NCBI GenBank assembly: GCA_024500155.1
Contig: CM044875.1
Span: 19,925,203 to 19,989,202, forward strand
From: Chenopodium formosanum
Lineage: Eukaryota > Streptophyta > Magnoliopsida > Caryophyllales > Amaranthaceae
DNA: 64,000 bases
Direction of reading: 5' to 3'
The notes under the pieces were generated by a model. It did not search any database. It had not been told where the DNA came from and saw only the letters and a program-made list of their open reading frames with translations. Below are positions 41,699-51,941 of this stretch, in pieces; positions within the stretch are counted from its first letter, which is position 1, and each line of letters opens with the position of its first letter. Made by a program: the position numbers and the translations under genes.

Positions 41699-43888
41699 AT
41701 GGTTCAAAACTCTGTACCGATTCTCAATTCTACCTCTCTACGTCCGGGTACCCAGACGGGTAACTTGGATGACTTGCAACCGGTTATTCAACCGGTCGGG
41801 TTCGAAATCCCCCAGCCTCCACCTCAGCCTCAGCCAGAGGTATTCACTGAGGAGGAGGATGAGGAGGAAGATAATGATGTTGAGACTTACATCTCTAGGG
41901 ATGGATCTCTCATCTCTAAATCTATTCGTTCCAGGGATCAACTGGAGCGAAATGAAGACCAGGCGGGCCCAAGCAGGCGCCCACCTGGAAGGCCAGACGG
42001 GGAAACCCAGAAGGCCAAAGGTCAAGCCCCAGTCACCCGAGATGAGCTCATGAGATTCATGACCTCTTTCAAAGGTGAAATCAAGGCTATGATCAACAAA
42101 AACAAGGCAGGCTCTAGCAAGAGTCAGCCGGCTAAAAAGACTCCCACTTCTGGAAAGAAGAAGAAGCCGGTCAAGGACAGGCAGCCAACTCCTCATCCAA
42201 AGGAGAAGGCAGCCGCAACACTTGACTGGTCTAAGATTCTGATGCCCCGGCGAACCCAGCCGGAGGCACAAAATGCGTCTACCTTCGATGCACGACAAGT
42301 CATCGATCGAAGGAGGCGACAGCAGTCTGAGTCAGCTTCCACTTCGAGCTTTCCAGACAGCTTCAAGCAAGCTTCTGCAAGGAACTCTGTGTCCTTGCAT
42401 GAGAGTCGGACAGGCGGTAAAACCGTCAACACCGAACCTCAGCTGATGATAGGGTCTATACCATACGCACCTCAGGCGCAGTATGGGCAATATGGCCTCC
42501 AGTTCATGCAGCCACCTCCTTTTGGAGGTCAGGCGGCATATACTCCTGCCCAGCCTCTGGACTGGCAGCCTTGGCTAATGAGGCTAGGCGAACAGCCGTC
42601 TGCCTTTGCAGCCAATATAACCGAGGTGACTCAGCCGACCAAGGTTAAGAATGTTTTGGTGGGCACCTATGATGGTACCACCAACCCGGAAGACCACCTG
42701 ATGGCATATACCAACCTCATGTGCTTACAGGGGTGGGACGATGCCACCTGGTGTCGTTGTTTCCCGGCTACACTGAAGGGCATTGCCCAGCAGTGGTTTG
42801 GCAACTTGCCAGCCGGTTCTGTTGATAGCTTCAAGAGGCTAGCCTTCTTGTTTGCTACCAACTTCTCAATGAACATTCCTGCCAAGAAAACGAGCCTTGA
42901 TTTGAGCACCGTTAGGCAGGGTGAGAGAGAAGGGCTACGCGCCTATGTCAGGCGGTTCAACCTGGTTAGAATACAGATCCAGGGGCTGTCTGACGAGGTA
43001 GCATTCACAGACTTTTTCAAGGGTCTGAGAGACGGGTCGGCTTTTAAGTTCGACCTTGTCAGAAAAGGGGCATTTACGCTACAGGCGGCCCTGAGGGAGG
43101 CGGAAAGCTATATACAGGCTACCGACCTCTGCACGCCTGGTGGCCAGTCAGACTCCAAGAAGTCTGACAAACAGAGAGACAGCCGGCCAGCTCAGCCGGG
43201 TAATAAAAAAGAAAAGAGCGGAAAGAGAAAAGAAGTCTGGGCGGTTAGCGATTCTGAGCAGCCGTCCCAGAAGAAGAAGAAAGAGGTTAAACCGTACGTC
43301 CCCAAGTACGAGTTTAACAAAGACCGCAACTCCATCCTCATGGAGGTAAAGGACCGGCTGTCCATTGAGAAGCCGAATCCAATGAAGAGCTCCGTCCAGT
43401 CACGGAACAAAAATAAATATTGCCAGTTCCATGAGGAGGTTGGCCATGACACCAACGACTGCTTTAGTCTGCAGCGGACGTTGGACCGTCTGGCTGACAA
43501 AGGGCTTTTAAAGTCCTACATTTCTAAGTCCCCAGTCGGGGCAAAAAAGAAGAGCGAGGGTCAGTCCTCCAAGGCTACCCAGCCGGCTAGTAGTTCGGAT
43601 ACAGATAAGGATCCGGTCTACACTATAGCAGGCGGATTTTCATGTGGTGGCCCTACCATCCGGGGCACCAAGAGCCATCTTCGAAAGATGGACAAGGATG
43701 ATGATGAGCAGGCGTCTGCCTCCTCCACCTTCCCAGACGTCCTCATAACTGAGAAGGACAGGGGCAGCGTCCGCCGTCCGCATGACGACCCGGTCGTCAT
43801 TGAATGTAAGGTTGCCAACCAGCTGGTTGGACGGATCCTTATTGACACCGGCAGCTCATCGGACATCATCAGCCTCCGGTGCCTGTAG
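41699..43888 (+). CDS. gag: Gag and start of protease of the Retand-like element
   Basis: ATG 41699 lies 32 bases after the LTR and opens 729 codons. Residues 1-320 are charged and low-complexity. Residues about 322-475 are the retrotransposon gag domain (PF03732-like; 'NPEDHLMAYTNLM', 'AQQWFGNLP', 'YVRRFN'). CX2HX4HX4C (CQFHEEVGHDTNDC) lies near residue 572, and the aspartic protease active site DTGSS near 716. The frame then meets TAG (43886-43888) inside the protease, 13 residues after the active Asp. The same frame continues to 47599. A CAG (Gln) to TAG change would explain the stop; readthrough cannot be excluded. Confidence 0.9.
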   Translation: MVQNSVPILNSTSLRPGTQTGNLDDLQPVIQPVGFEIPQPPPQPQPEVFTEEEDEEEDNDVETYISRDGSLISKSIRSRDQLERNEDQAGPSRRPPGRPDGETQKAKGQAPVTRDELMRFMTSFKGEIKAMINKNKAGSSKSQPAKKTPTSGKKKKPVKDRQPTPHPKEKAAATLDWSKILMPRRTQPEAQNASTFDARQVIDRRRRQQSESASTSSFPDSFKQASARNSVSLHESRTGGKTVNTEPQLMIGSIPYAPQAQYGQYGLQFMQPPPFGGQAAYTPAQPLDWQPWLMRLGEQPSAFAANITEVTQPTKVKNVLVGTYDGTTNPEDHLMAYTNLMCLQGWDDATWCRCFPATLKGIAQQWFGNLPAGSVDSFKRLAFLFATNFSMNIPAKKTSLDLSTVRQGEREGLRAYVRRFNLVRIQIQGLSDEVAFTDFFKGLRDGSAFKFDLVRKGAFTLQAALREAESYIQATDLCTPGGQSDSKKSDKQRDSRPAQPGNKKEKSGKRKEVWAVSDSEQPSQKKKKEVKPYVPKYEFNKDRNSILMEVKDRLSIEKPNPMKSSVQSRNKNKYCQFHEEVGHDTNDCFSLQRTLDRLADKGLLKSYISKSPVGAKKKSEGQSSKATQPASSSDTDKDPVYTIAGGFSCGGPTIRGTKSHLRKMDKDDDEQASASSTFPDVLITEKDRGSVRRPHDDPVVIECKVANQLVGRILIDTGSSSDIISLRCL

Positions 43889-44353
43889 AAGCTGAAGTAC
43901 AACTCCAGCAGCATGCATCCGATTACCCACCCCTTGGTTGGTTTTGGGGGTGGGATGGTCTACCCAGCCGGCAGAATTGATTTGCCCATCCGGCTGGGAG
44001 AAAAAGGCCAGGGACGGCATGTTGTCGTCAGGTTCTTGGTCGTGGAGGAGTTGACCGCCTACAATATTATCCTTGGTAGGCCAACCCTCAACGAAACCAA
44101 GGCGGTGATCATCCCGTCTCTCATGCTTGTCAAGTATGAGCGGGATGATGGCTCTGTTGGTTCCCTGAACGGGGATCAGAAGACGGCTCGGGAGTGTTAT
44201 CTCTCAGCCGTTAAAGATATTGTGGCCTCAGACGGCCAAGGGAAGGAACCAATAGACCTTGACGCTGTCAAGGATGCCAACCCTGCCCCACCAGCCGTTG
44301 GTAAGAAGAGAAAAGCGCCTCTGCTGGTGGAGGTGAAAAAAGAGAAAAAATAG
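43889..44353 (+). pseudogene. Remainder of protease and linker, between two UAG codons
   Basis: This is the same frame as gag. It contains the second half of the protease ('LVGFGGG', 'NIILGRPTLNETKAV') and a Lys-rich linker. It ends at TAG 44351-44353 followed by CAA. There is no frame change, so only the two stop codons separate gag from pol. Confidence 0.85.
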
Positions 44354-47300
44354 CAATCACTGGCCGGCGAACGGTCAGACGAACTCCGTCCCCAACCGGC
44401 TGGAGAACACATTGATCTCGTTCTGGACGACAGCCGTCCAGAGCGGACGGTGAAGGTTGGGACGGCTGCTAATGCTGCTCTGGGTGCAGACTTGCACCTT
44501 CTGCTGAAAGAATTCAAAGACATCTTTGCCTTTGAAGTGGAAGAGATGCCAGGCGTCAGCCCGGATCTCGCTGTCCACAAACTCGCCGTGGATCCCAAAA
44601 AGAAGCCCACCCGGCAAAAGAAAAGAAACCATGGCGAGGAAAGAAGTCAGGCGGCAGCTGCCGAAATCAAAAAGCTGCTAGACGCCAGGTTCATTCGGCC
44701 CTGCAATTTCCCCGACTGGGTGGCCAATGTGGTCCTTGTTAAGAAACCGAATGGGACCTGGCGCATGTGTGTTGATTACACAGACCTCAACAAGGCGTGT
44801 CCAAAAGACAGTTACCCGCTTCCAAAGATCGACAATCTGGTCGACTCTACAGCCGGTCACGCCTTGATGAGCTTCATGGATGCCTACTCCGGCTTCCATC
44901 AGATACCCCTCTGGAAAAAAGATCAAGAGAAGACGGCCTTCATCACTGATTTGGGGTTATTCTGTTATACTGTGATGCCGTTTGGCTTGAAGAATGCGCC
45001 TGCCACCTTCCAACGAATGATTAATACGGTCTTCATCAATCAACTTGGGAGGAATGTGGAGGCGTACATTGATGACATGATAGTCAAATCCAAGCAACAG
45101 GCGGATCACCTTGCTGATCTCCGAGAAACATTCACCACCCTCAGGCGGCATAAGGTCATGTTAAACCCCAAGAAATGCGTCTTTGGTGTTGAGTCTGGGA
45201 AGTTTCTCGGATTCCTGATTGATCAAAGGGGGATAGAGGCTAACCCCGAAAAGATACAGGCGGTAATTGACATGAAGTCACCCCGTTCTGTCAAGGAAGT
45301 CCAGAGGCTGACTGGTTGCCTGGCCGCCTTGGGGAGGTTCCTCAGCCGGTCAGGTGACAAATGCCTTTACTTCTTCCAAGCAACCAGGAAGAAAACCAGG
45401 TTTGAATGGGGAGACGATGCTGAGACGGCATTCCAGAAGCTAAAAGAGCATTTGCACTCTCTGCCTAGGTTGGTCAGTCCTCTACCTAGGGAGACGTTGT
45501 ATATGTATTTGGCCGTCTCAGACCATGCTCTCAGTGCCGTTCTCCTTGCTGAGCGAGACGGCGTTCAGCTCCCGGTTTACTTCATTAGCCATGTTCTTAA
45601 AAATGCTGAACTCCGGTACCCCCTGGTTGAAAAATTTGGCTTTGCTTTGTACATGGCATTCAAAAGATTGAAGCCTTACTTTCTGGCTCATCCGGTGGTA
45701 ATTTACACCGACCAGCCACTCAAGCGGCCAATGTCTACCTTGGAGTCATCCGGAAGAATGCTAAAATGGGCTATTGAAATGCAAAGTCTTGAAATCATTT
45801 ACGAACCAAGAAAGGCAGTGAAAGGTCAGGCGTTTGCCGACTTCATTGTGGAAATGACCCGTCCGGTGGCTCCGGATAATCTTGATCAGGTTTGGAAAGT
45901 GTATGTAGACGGGAGTTCTACGAAGAACGGCTGTGGTGCAGGCGTAATTTATGAGTCTCCTGAAGGGGACAGATATGAGTATGCACTACGGTTCAATTTT
46001 CAGGCCTCAAACAATGAGGCGGAATATGAAGCCCTGCTAGCCGGAATCCGTATGTGTAAGGCGGCAGGGGCAACAAAAATTGACGCCTACTCAGATTCGC
46101 AGTTGGTCGTTAGCCAGTATCAGGGAGCATATGAGGCAACTCACCCGGCTATGATCAAATATCTTCAGGCGGTCAAAGAAGAGGCTGGGTCACTTGAGGA
46201 GTTCCGGCTGAATCAAGTGCCCAGGTCTGACAATAACCAGGCGGATGCGCTATCGAAGCTTGCATCTTCCGCCTGCCATGATACGCCTCGGTCAGTCTTC
46301 TGGGAAGTACTTGAAAAAAGAAGCATCTTTGAAGATCCTATTGGAGTCCTAGACCGAAGCTCCACCTGGATGGATGGCATCCGGGCGTACCTCTCAGACG
46401 GCACGCTCCCTGATTCGCCACAGGAGGCAGCCGTTCTGAAAAAGCGAGCTGCAGGCTTTGAGTTGAGAAATGGAGAACTCTTCAAGGCGGGGTTTCTTAA
46501 GCCTCTATTGAAGTGTGTAACCCCAGAGAAGGGGAAGGAAGTTCTCGAAGACTTGCACTCGGGGTTCTGCGTCTCCCACATAGGCGGCAGATCTCTAGCC
46601 GTCAGAGCCAGACGGCAATACTTTTGGCCTACTCTAGAGGCAGACGCCAAAGAATTGGTGAGAAAATGTGACAAGTGCCAGAAATTTGGCAAACTTATTC
46701 ACCGCCCGGCTACTGATCTGACGGTCATCCATAGCCCAATTCCGTTTGCAAAATGGGGCATGGACATTTTAGGTCCTTACACGCCTGCACCAGGCGGTAA
46801 GCGTTATATCTTGGTGGCTGTGGATTACTTCACCAAGTGGGTAGAGGCTGAGGCGGTAAAGAATATCAAGACATCAGACGTCATTTCCTTCATCTGGAAG
46901 AATGTCATCACCCGGTATGGGGTACCTATGTCCATGGTGTTTGATAATGGCCCTCAGTTTGAGACGCCTCAGCTAAAAACTTGGTTGGGAGATCAAGGGA
47001 TCTCCACCTGTTTCGCATCAGTCGGTCGTCCCCAAGCAAACGGCCAAGTTGAAGCCTTCAACAAGCTGATCTCAGACGGCATAAAGAAGAAAATTGAAAG
47101 AGCCGGTGGCCTATGGGCTGAGGAATTAATCCATGTCCTATGGGCCATCCGGACAACAGCAAAGGGGTCAACCGGAGAAACCCCATTTCTCATGGTTTAC
47201 GGTGTTGAAGCCGTCTTGCCCATTGAACGCTATGAGCAGACTCTCAGAGTCATGTTATATGATGAAGAGGCAAACTGGGAGGCAATGCGCCTGGCATTGG

Positions 47301-47599
47301 ATTCACTTCCAGAACGTAGGGGCAATGCCGCCTTGCGTCATGAGATTTACCGTCTGAGAATGACAAGAGCCTACAACAAGAGAGTACACAGGCGTCCCTT
47401 GAAAGTGGACGACCTAGTGTTACGGAAAATGGAGGCAACCGGTAGGGCTAATGAGCTTGGAAAGCTAACTCCTAATTGGGAAGGCCCTTACCGGATTTAT
47501 GAAGAAGTAAGAGACGGCACCTATCGCCTGGAAACTCCAGACGGCAGGCGCCTGCCTAGAACTTGGAATGTAGATAATTTGAAAAAATACTACTTCTGA
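44354..47599 (+). CDS. pol: Pol: reverse transcriptase, RNase H, integrase of the Retand-like element
   Basis: In the gag frame this is open from after TAG 44353 to the TGA at 47597-47599; the first ATG is 44450 (1049 codons). Counting from that ATG, reverse transcriptase spans about 80-330 ('VLVKKPNGTWRMCVDY', 'MPFGLKNAPATF', catalytic YIDD). RNase H spans about 480-610 (VYVDGSS, EYEALLAG, SDSQL). The integrase zinc finger is at about 700-745 (HIGG...CDKC). The core has Asp near 770 (MDILG), Asp near 831 (VFDNG) and Glu near 868 (QVEAF). All catalytic residues are present. There is no chromodomain; the protein ends 'NVDNLKKYYF'. Without suppression of the two UAGs it would not be made as a Gag-Pol fusion. 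Confidence 0.93.
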   Translation, partial: QSLAGERSDELRPQPAGEHIDLVLDDSRPERTVKVGTAANAALGADLHLLLKEFKDIFAFEVEEMPGVSPDLAVHKLAVDPKKKPTRQKKRNHGEERSQAAAAEIKKLLDARFIRPCNFPDWVANVVLVKKPNGTWRMCVDYTDLNKACPKDSYPLPKIDNLVDSTAGHALMSFMDAYSGFHQIPLWKKDQEKTAFITDLGLFCYTVMPFGLKNAPATFQRMINTVFINQLGRNVEAYIDDMIVKSKQQADHLADLRETFTTLRRHKVMLNPKKCVFGVESGKFLGFLIDQRGIEANPEKIQAVIDMKSPRSVKEVQRLTGCLAALGRFLSRSGDKCLYFFQATRKKTRFEWGDDAETAFQKLKEHLHSLPRLVSPLPRETLYMYLAVSDHALSAVLLAERDGVQLPVYFISHVLKNAELRYPLVEKFGFALYMAFKRLKPYFLAHPVVIYTDQPLKRPMSTLESSGRMLKWAIEMQSLEIIYEPRKAVKGQAFADFIVEMTRPVAPDNLDQVWKVYVDGSSTKNGCGAGVIYESPEGDRYEYALRFNFQASNNEAEYEALLAGIRMCKAAGATKIDAYSDSQLVVSQYQGAYEATHPAMIKYLQAVKEEAGSLEEFRLNQVPRSDNNQADALSKLASSACHDTPRSVFWEVLEKRSIFEDPIGVLDRSSTWMDGIRAYLSDGTLPDSPQEAAVLKKRAAGFELRNGELFKAGFLKPLLKCVTPEKGKEVLEDLHSGFCVSHIGGRSLAVRARRQYFWPTLEADAKELVRKCDKCQKFGKLIHRPATDLTVIHSPIPFAKWGMDILGPYTPAPGGKRYILVAVDYFTKWVEAEAVKNIKTSDVISFIWKNVITRYGVPMSMVFDNGPQFETPQLKTWLGDQGISTCFASVGRPQANGQVEAFNKLISDGIKKKIERAGGLWAEELIHVLWAIRTTAKGSTGETPFLMVYGVEAVLPIERYEQTLRVMLYDEEANWEAMRLALDSLPERRGNAALRHEIYRLRMTRAYNKRVHRRPLKVDDLVLRKMEATGRANELGKLTPNWEGPYRIYEEVRDGTYRLETPDGRRLPRTWNVDNLKKYYF

Positions 47600-48143
47600 G
47601 ATTTTGTAAATTTTGTAAACAAGAAGCACATTAATGAGAAGTTGCTTTCTGTTATCATATTTTGTTTCCCGTCTGAACCCAGACGGGTCACCTGTTTGTT
47701 TTTCTGAGTTCTCGGAAATCGAATTAACGTCTGATTGACGAAGAGGCCAATGGCCAGATAAGTAAGCTAAGCATAGACACGCTTAGTGGCTGTACAGCCG
47801 GTCTATAACAAGACCAGAGGCCAATGGCCGGATGGCTACTTCGACCTAAATTCGCCTGTCCCAACATGGACAAAGGCATCCGGCGACACCCCTCCGGGTG
47901 CAATCGTCGCAGAGAGAAGCCAACCTGCTTACTCTACGTACCTATGCAGGCGGCCAAAATTGGATCAGCCATCCATAGCCGTCTGACCTGAGCAATCTCA
48001 GGAACGACCAAGTTTTGATCACCGGATGTCCACAGGACATCAGCCGGTGACCGACTGAAGTTCCTACTTAGATTACTTTTTGAAATTATACAAGTCCCCC
48101 CAATGGGGTAGAAGGACATTGAAAGTATAATTGGATTACAATC
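47600..48143 (+). other. Spacer 3' of pol with a ~150-bp direct repeat, copy 1
   Basis: This is noncoding. A block at about 47944-48100 ('cagccatccatagccgtctgacctga...ccggatgtcc..aggacatcagc') recurs at about 48498-48655, so the minisatellite between them is framed by direct repeats. Confidence 0.6.
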
Positions 48144-48485
48144 ACCCCAGGCGGCATTTGCCTCCCTGCACCATGAAGGGTCAGGCGGCCATTTGCCTCC
48201 TGCCCCCAGGCGGCATTTGTCTCCTACCCCCAGGCGGCATTTGCCTTCCTGCACCATGAAGGGTCAGGCGGCCATTTGCCTCCTGCCCCCAGGCGGCGTT
48301 TGCCTTCCTGCACCATGAAGGGTCAGGCGGCCATTTGCCTCCTGCCCCCAGGCGGCATTTGTCTCCTACCCCCAGGCGGCATTTGCCTCCCTGCACCATG
48401 AAGGGTCAGGCGGCCATTTGCCTCCTGCCCCCAGGCGGCATTTGCCTTCCTGCTCCATGAAGGGTCAGGCGGCTCTATTTGCCTC
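48144..48485 (+). repeat. Minisatellite in the 3' region of the Retand-like element
   Basis: Interleaved 24-, 25- and 35-bp units all start CAGGCGGC and contain ATTTGCCT; some end with CACCATGAAGGGT. Higher-order repeats of about 59 and 83 bp result. Minus-strand reading frames through it are an effect of the repeat, not genes. 3' regions of Tat-clade elements are known sources of satellite repeats. Confidence 0.9.
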
Positions 48486-49130
48486 CCTACCCTGTCAATG
48501 CAGACGGCCACCATTGGACGGCTGAATCAGCCATCCATAGCCGTCTGACCTGAACAGTAAGAAAAAGAGCAAGTTTCGGACCCCGGATGTCTAAGGACAT
48601 CAGTCGGAGACCGGCTGCATTTCTTAGCGTTTTTTAAAAAAATTGTACACATCCTCATTCGGGGCAAAGAGTTGTACAATGGCTATATGAAGTCTACTAA
48701 GACGGAAAACACCGTCTAGTTAGACGCTGAAACGCCTGTTAATGTACGGCTGTGTACTTGGTTTGGGGCAATCACTACTGTGATTGATTGACTTACAGAC
48801 ATATCATGCTCTTTATAGCATCAGACGTCCCCAAGTCAATCAACCGACTCCACCTGGAACCAACCACACAGCCGTCCAGGGGCAAGGTCAGCCGCATACT
48901 TTTGATAAGTTAGGCAGAAAAAATTGCAAATGCAAAAATTTTTTAAGTGCAAACACATGCGCAAAGTTATAAAACCGACTCAGTCGGTTGCATTCATTGA
49001 ACTTTCCACCCAGCCAAACGGCTGGGATGGATCAATTGTTTGATAAACCCGGCTCCTCAGCCGGTAAAGAGACAAGAATACTCGGCACGCAGGCCGGAAA
49101 AGTAAATTGTTTGGCACTCAGCCGCTTAAA
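48486..49130 (+). other. Spacer with direct repeat copy 2 and the 3' end region of the antisense gene
   Basis: This holds the second copy of the ~150-bp repeat (about 48498-48655) and AT-rich sequence (48900-48975) downstream of the antisense stop codon, where its polyadenylation would fall. No further gene is seen. Confidence 0.5.
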
Positions 49131-51941
49131 TCATTGGCCTGCAGGCGGCCCTTCCTGGTTCTCCTCGCCATCATCCACGATTTCAACCTCTGGAGCCTCT
49201 GGATCTTCAGGCTCAGGTTGTTCCGTCTCAGCCCAGGCGAGGAAGGACTCCGGCTCTGGCTCACCTTTCTCTCTCAAGTAGATGACCTCGTCTGCATACT
49301 TGTGAGCCAGGGCCCAGACGCCATAATCCTTTCCAGGATTCAAGGCATCCCAGGCGATCTTCATCATAGCCTCATTATCGGCAGCCATCTCAGCAACCAG
49401 ACGGTTTTGCTCCGCCTGGAGGGTTGCTCGAAAATTCTCTTGAGCTTTGGCTGCCGCCTCCTCCATCTTGGCCACTTTGCTCTTCAGATCAGCATTCTCT
49501 GAAGAGACTCCTTGAAGAGCCTGGAGGCTTTCTTGGGCCTTCTGGAGGTCCTCCCTAAGTTTAGGGAGATCCACCTCCGCCTGCTTCTGGGCCGTCTCTG
49601 CAGCCTCAGCCTTCTCTTTGACCGCCTGCAGTTCCGCTTCCAGCTCTTGAATCTTGGCCGCCTGCGTCATTTCTGTTGCTTTAGTTTCAAGTTCGTTAAG
49701 TATGGAGGAATGCAAAGCGACATCAGTGGCAGTGGAGGCGGACTGCTTTGCCCGTCTTACCTCTTCCCGTTTGCGGGTGTAGGGACGCTTGAGCCCGTCT
49801 ACCCGCAGCAAGGCCTGCAAATTAAACAAGGTTAAGGAGGCAGGCGGAGCAGAAAACAGAAAAGTTATTGAAAATGGCTAAGTACATTACCTCAGCCAGA
49901 AGGGAAAGGATACGTTCAAGATTGAACGTCTCAATCCCAGGGATAGCATCCTTATCCCGTTTGCCTACAGCGTCCAGCATGGCCCGGGCATGCCTCTGGA
50001 CGTCTGGCCAGCGAGGCGATTGATCTGCATCACAATCAGCGTCAGACTGAGTTACTAAAGCAGCGCCTATCTGGTTCCGACCGTCTGAGGATGACGTCTG
50101 CTGGGAGTGTGATTTCACTCGCAGCGGCCATCCCAGCTCAGGCGGAGATTCAAAGGGGTTCTTACCTGCAGAGCCGGCCAGGCGGGAGCCGCTGGCAGCC
50201 GTTGAGAGCCCCCCGGTTGCAGGAAGAGGCTGGGCCAAGTCAAGGCCAATGGAGCCTGACACTTGCTCCTTCCTCCCTCCAATCCTCATTTGCCTCCCAG
50301 GCGGAGCAGTAGGAGTAGCAGAGGAGGCGGCCTTCTTGGAGGACTTGTTGGGGTTAGAGACGGGGGTCTCCTCCCTGGCCCGTTTGAGGTTCCTCTCAAA
50401 CGTCTTGTCCACCTTGCCTCCCTGAAAAAATTATAACTTAATGTCAGCAGACGGAATGAGGAAACTGTGAAAGTTAACTCACAAAGTAGGTCAGGCGTTA
50501 CCTTAGCCCTGAGGTCTCGCGCCTGGGCCTCCGCCAAGTCACGGCGGATCTGCGCTGAAGACCGTCTGGGTGTCTTCTCTTCAGGCAACATGTTTAATGC
50601 TTCTTCTGCAAGATCAGACGGGAAAGCAGTTAGAACATTATCAAGAAATTCATCTCCGATACAAAAGTACTGCAGACGGAAGTGAGTCAGGCGCATACGT
50701 CTATCAAACATGTGCCCTAGCCCGCAGGCGGCTAGGAAGCACTCGTCCCTGAGCCAGGCGCTCTTGGGGATCCAGTTCTTCGGGACCTTTATTGTTTCCC
50801 CGGTTGACAGGGTTGCGTCTGTGAGGCCGAAGAGATCAGCCTCAATTATCTTTTCAAAATCCTCATCCGGGATTCGAGGAAGGCAGCACTTCCGACCCAT
50901 AAGGTCGAGCTTCTTATTGTACAGGCGGAGTTCATAGTTCTCTCGCCTGGTAGGAGCCGTGCACAGGTAGAACCTGTGCTTCCAGCCGTCAAATTTGGAG
51001 ACCTTATCCAAGGTCATCATGTATTGGGGAAACGTGGTCAGAGTGTACCACGCTCTATACCCGCCTGGGGTACGACTGAGATAGTGCATCTTGGCGAATG
51101 CTTCCCAGCCGGGGTGAACCCCTTGGAATTCGCAGGCGGCAACATACCCCAGAATGTTTGCCCAAGAATTGGGGGTAAGTTGCCAGACTCCGAGGCCGTA
51201 GCCTCTCAAGATTGACTTCACCGCCTGGTGAAGGGGGAAGCGGAGACCCGCCTTAAACGTTGCTTCATAACAGCCGAAGTAGCCGTTTGCATTGCGTTCA
51301 GAGTCTTCCCAGGAAATGGTGCCGTCTGGGGGAGGCACCCTTATACTCCACCCGTCTCCCATTGGGTGGGCCTTCAAGAAATTTTTGAGACCCTTCTCCA
51401 TAAGGTCAATATCTTTTGAGGAGACGTGGATTCTAAAGGGGTCATCTTTCTCTTTCCACGTCTTCCTCTCTTCTTCCTCACTATCGTCAAGCGGGGGAAG
51501 ATCATCACTGCTTTCAGAAGAGGGGATGTTAAGAATATCTCTCGCCTCCTCCCCTGACAAAGAAATTGAAGCTGAGGCGGCTTCCTCACCGCCTTGGTTA
51601 TTGTCCTCTTCCCCGCTTTGGTCACACTCCTCCAAAAAGGAATCAGGGGGAGTTGGGGGGCCGCGCGGAGGGGATCTCTCCGGAGCCGTCTGGTGTCCAG
51701 AGCCAGACGTCTCCCCCTCAGACGTTTGATCGCCTGAGTCATCGCTTCTGTAATTTGGATCTCGTGCCGTCTGCTTAATCCGAGCCATTGTGTCCTGCAC
51801 AGACGCGCAGATGGTCGGAATCCAAGCATGAGGGTGGTCCCAACACCCAGAGACGGCACTACCAGTCCTAGACTCAGCCGTCCCTGGTGAACGGCTGGAT
51901 TCTACCCTAGGTTGTGCCGTGTGCGTTGGTGATGAATCCAT
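49131..51941 (-). CDS. Three-exon antisense gene of the Retand-like element (PF04195-like protein, H3-like N-terminus)
   Basis: Exon 1 is 51941-50502 (480 codons), exon 2 is 50421-49891 (177) and exon 3 is 49814-49131 (227 plus stop). Both introns have GT/AG ends and phase 0, and no stop interrupts the 884 codons. The protein has an acidic Ser/Glu-rich N-terminus. A conserved domain spans residues about 170-430 ('FKAGLRFPLHQAV', 'LTPNSWANILGYV', 'FDGWKHRFYL', 'VPKNWIP'); it resembles plant 'putative gypsy-type transposon' proteins. A Pro/Ser-rich middle and a long coiled coil (residues about 680-810) with an acidic tail follow. A second in-frame ATG at 51788 starts MARIKQTAR in a strong context (ACACAATGGCT). 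A possible 5' intron (51795-52005) would make it the first ATG. Its role in the element is unknown; the preserved frame suggests it is useful. Confidence 0.88.

Noticed and set aside
41738..42298. 186-codon minus-strand frame opposite gag
   Set aside because: It is a shadow of the strongly biased gag coding sequence; no splice or promoter signal belongs to it, unlike the antisense gene at 49131-51941.
48181..48514. Minus-strand repeat proteins over the minisatellite
   Set aside because: These are openings through a tandem repeat lying beyond the stop of the antisense gene; unit lengths are mixed and the frames stop at each irregularity.
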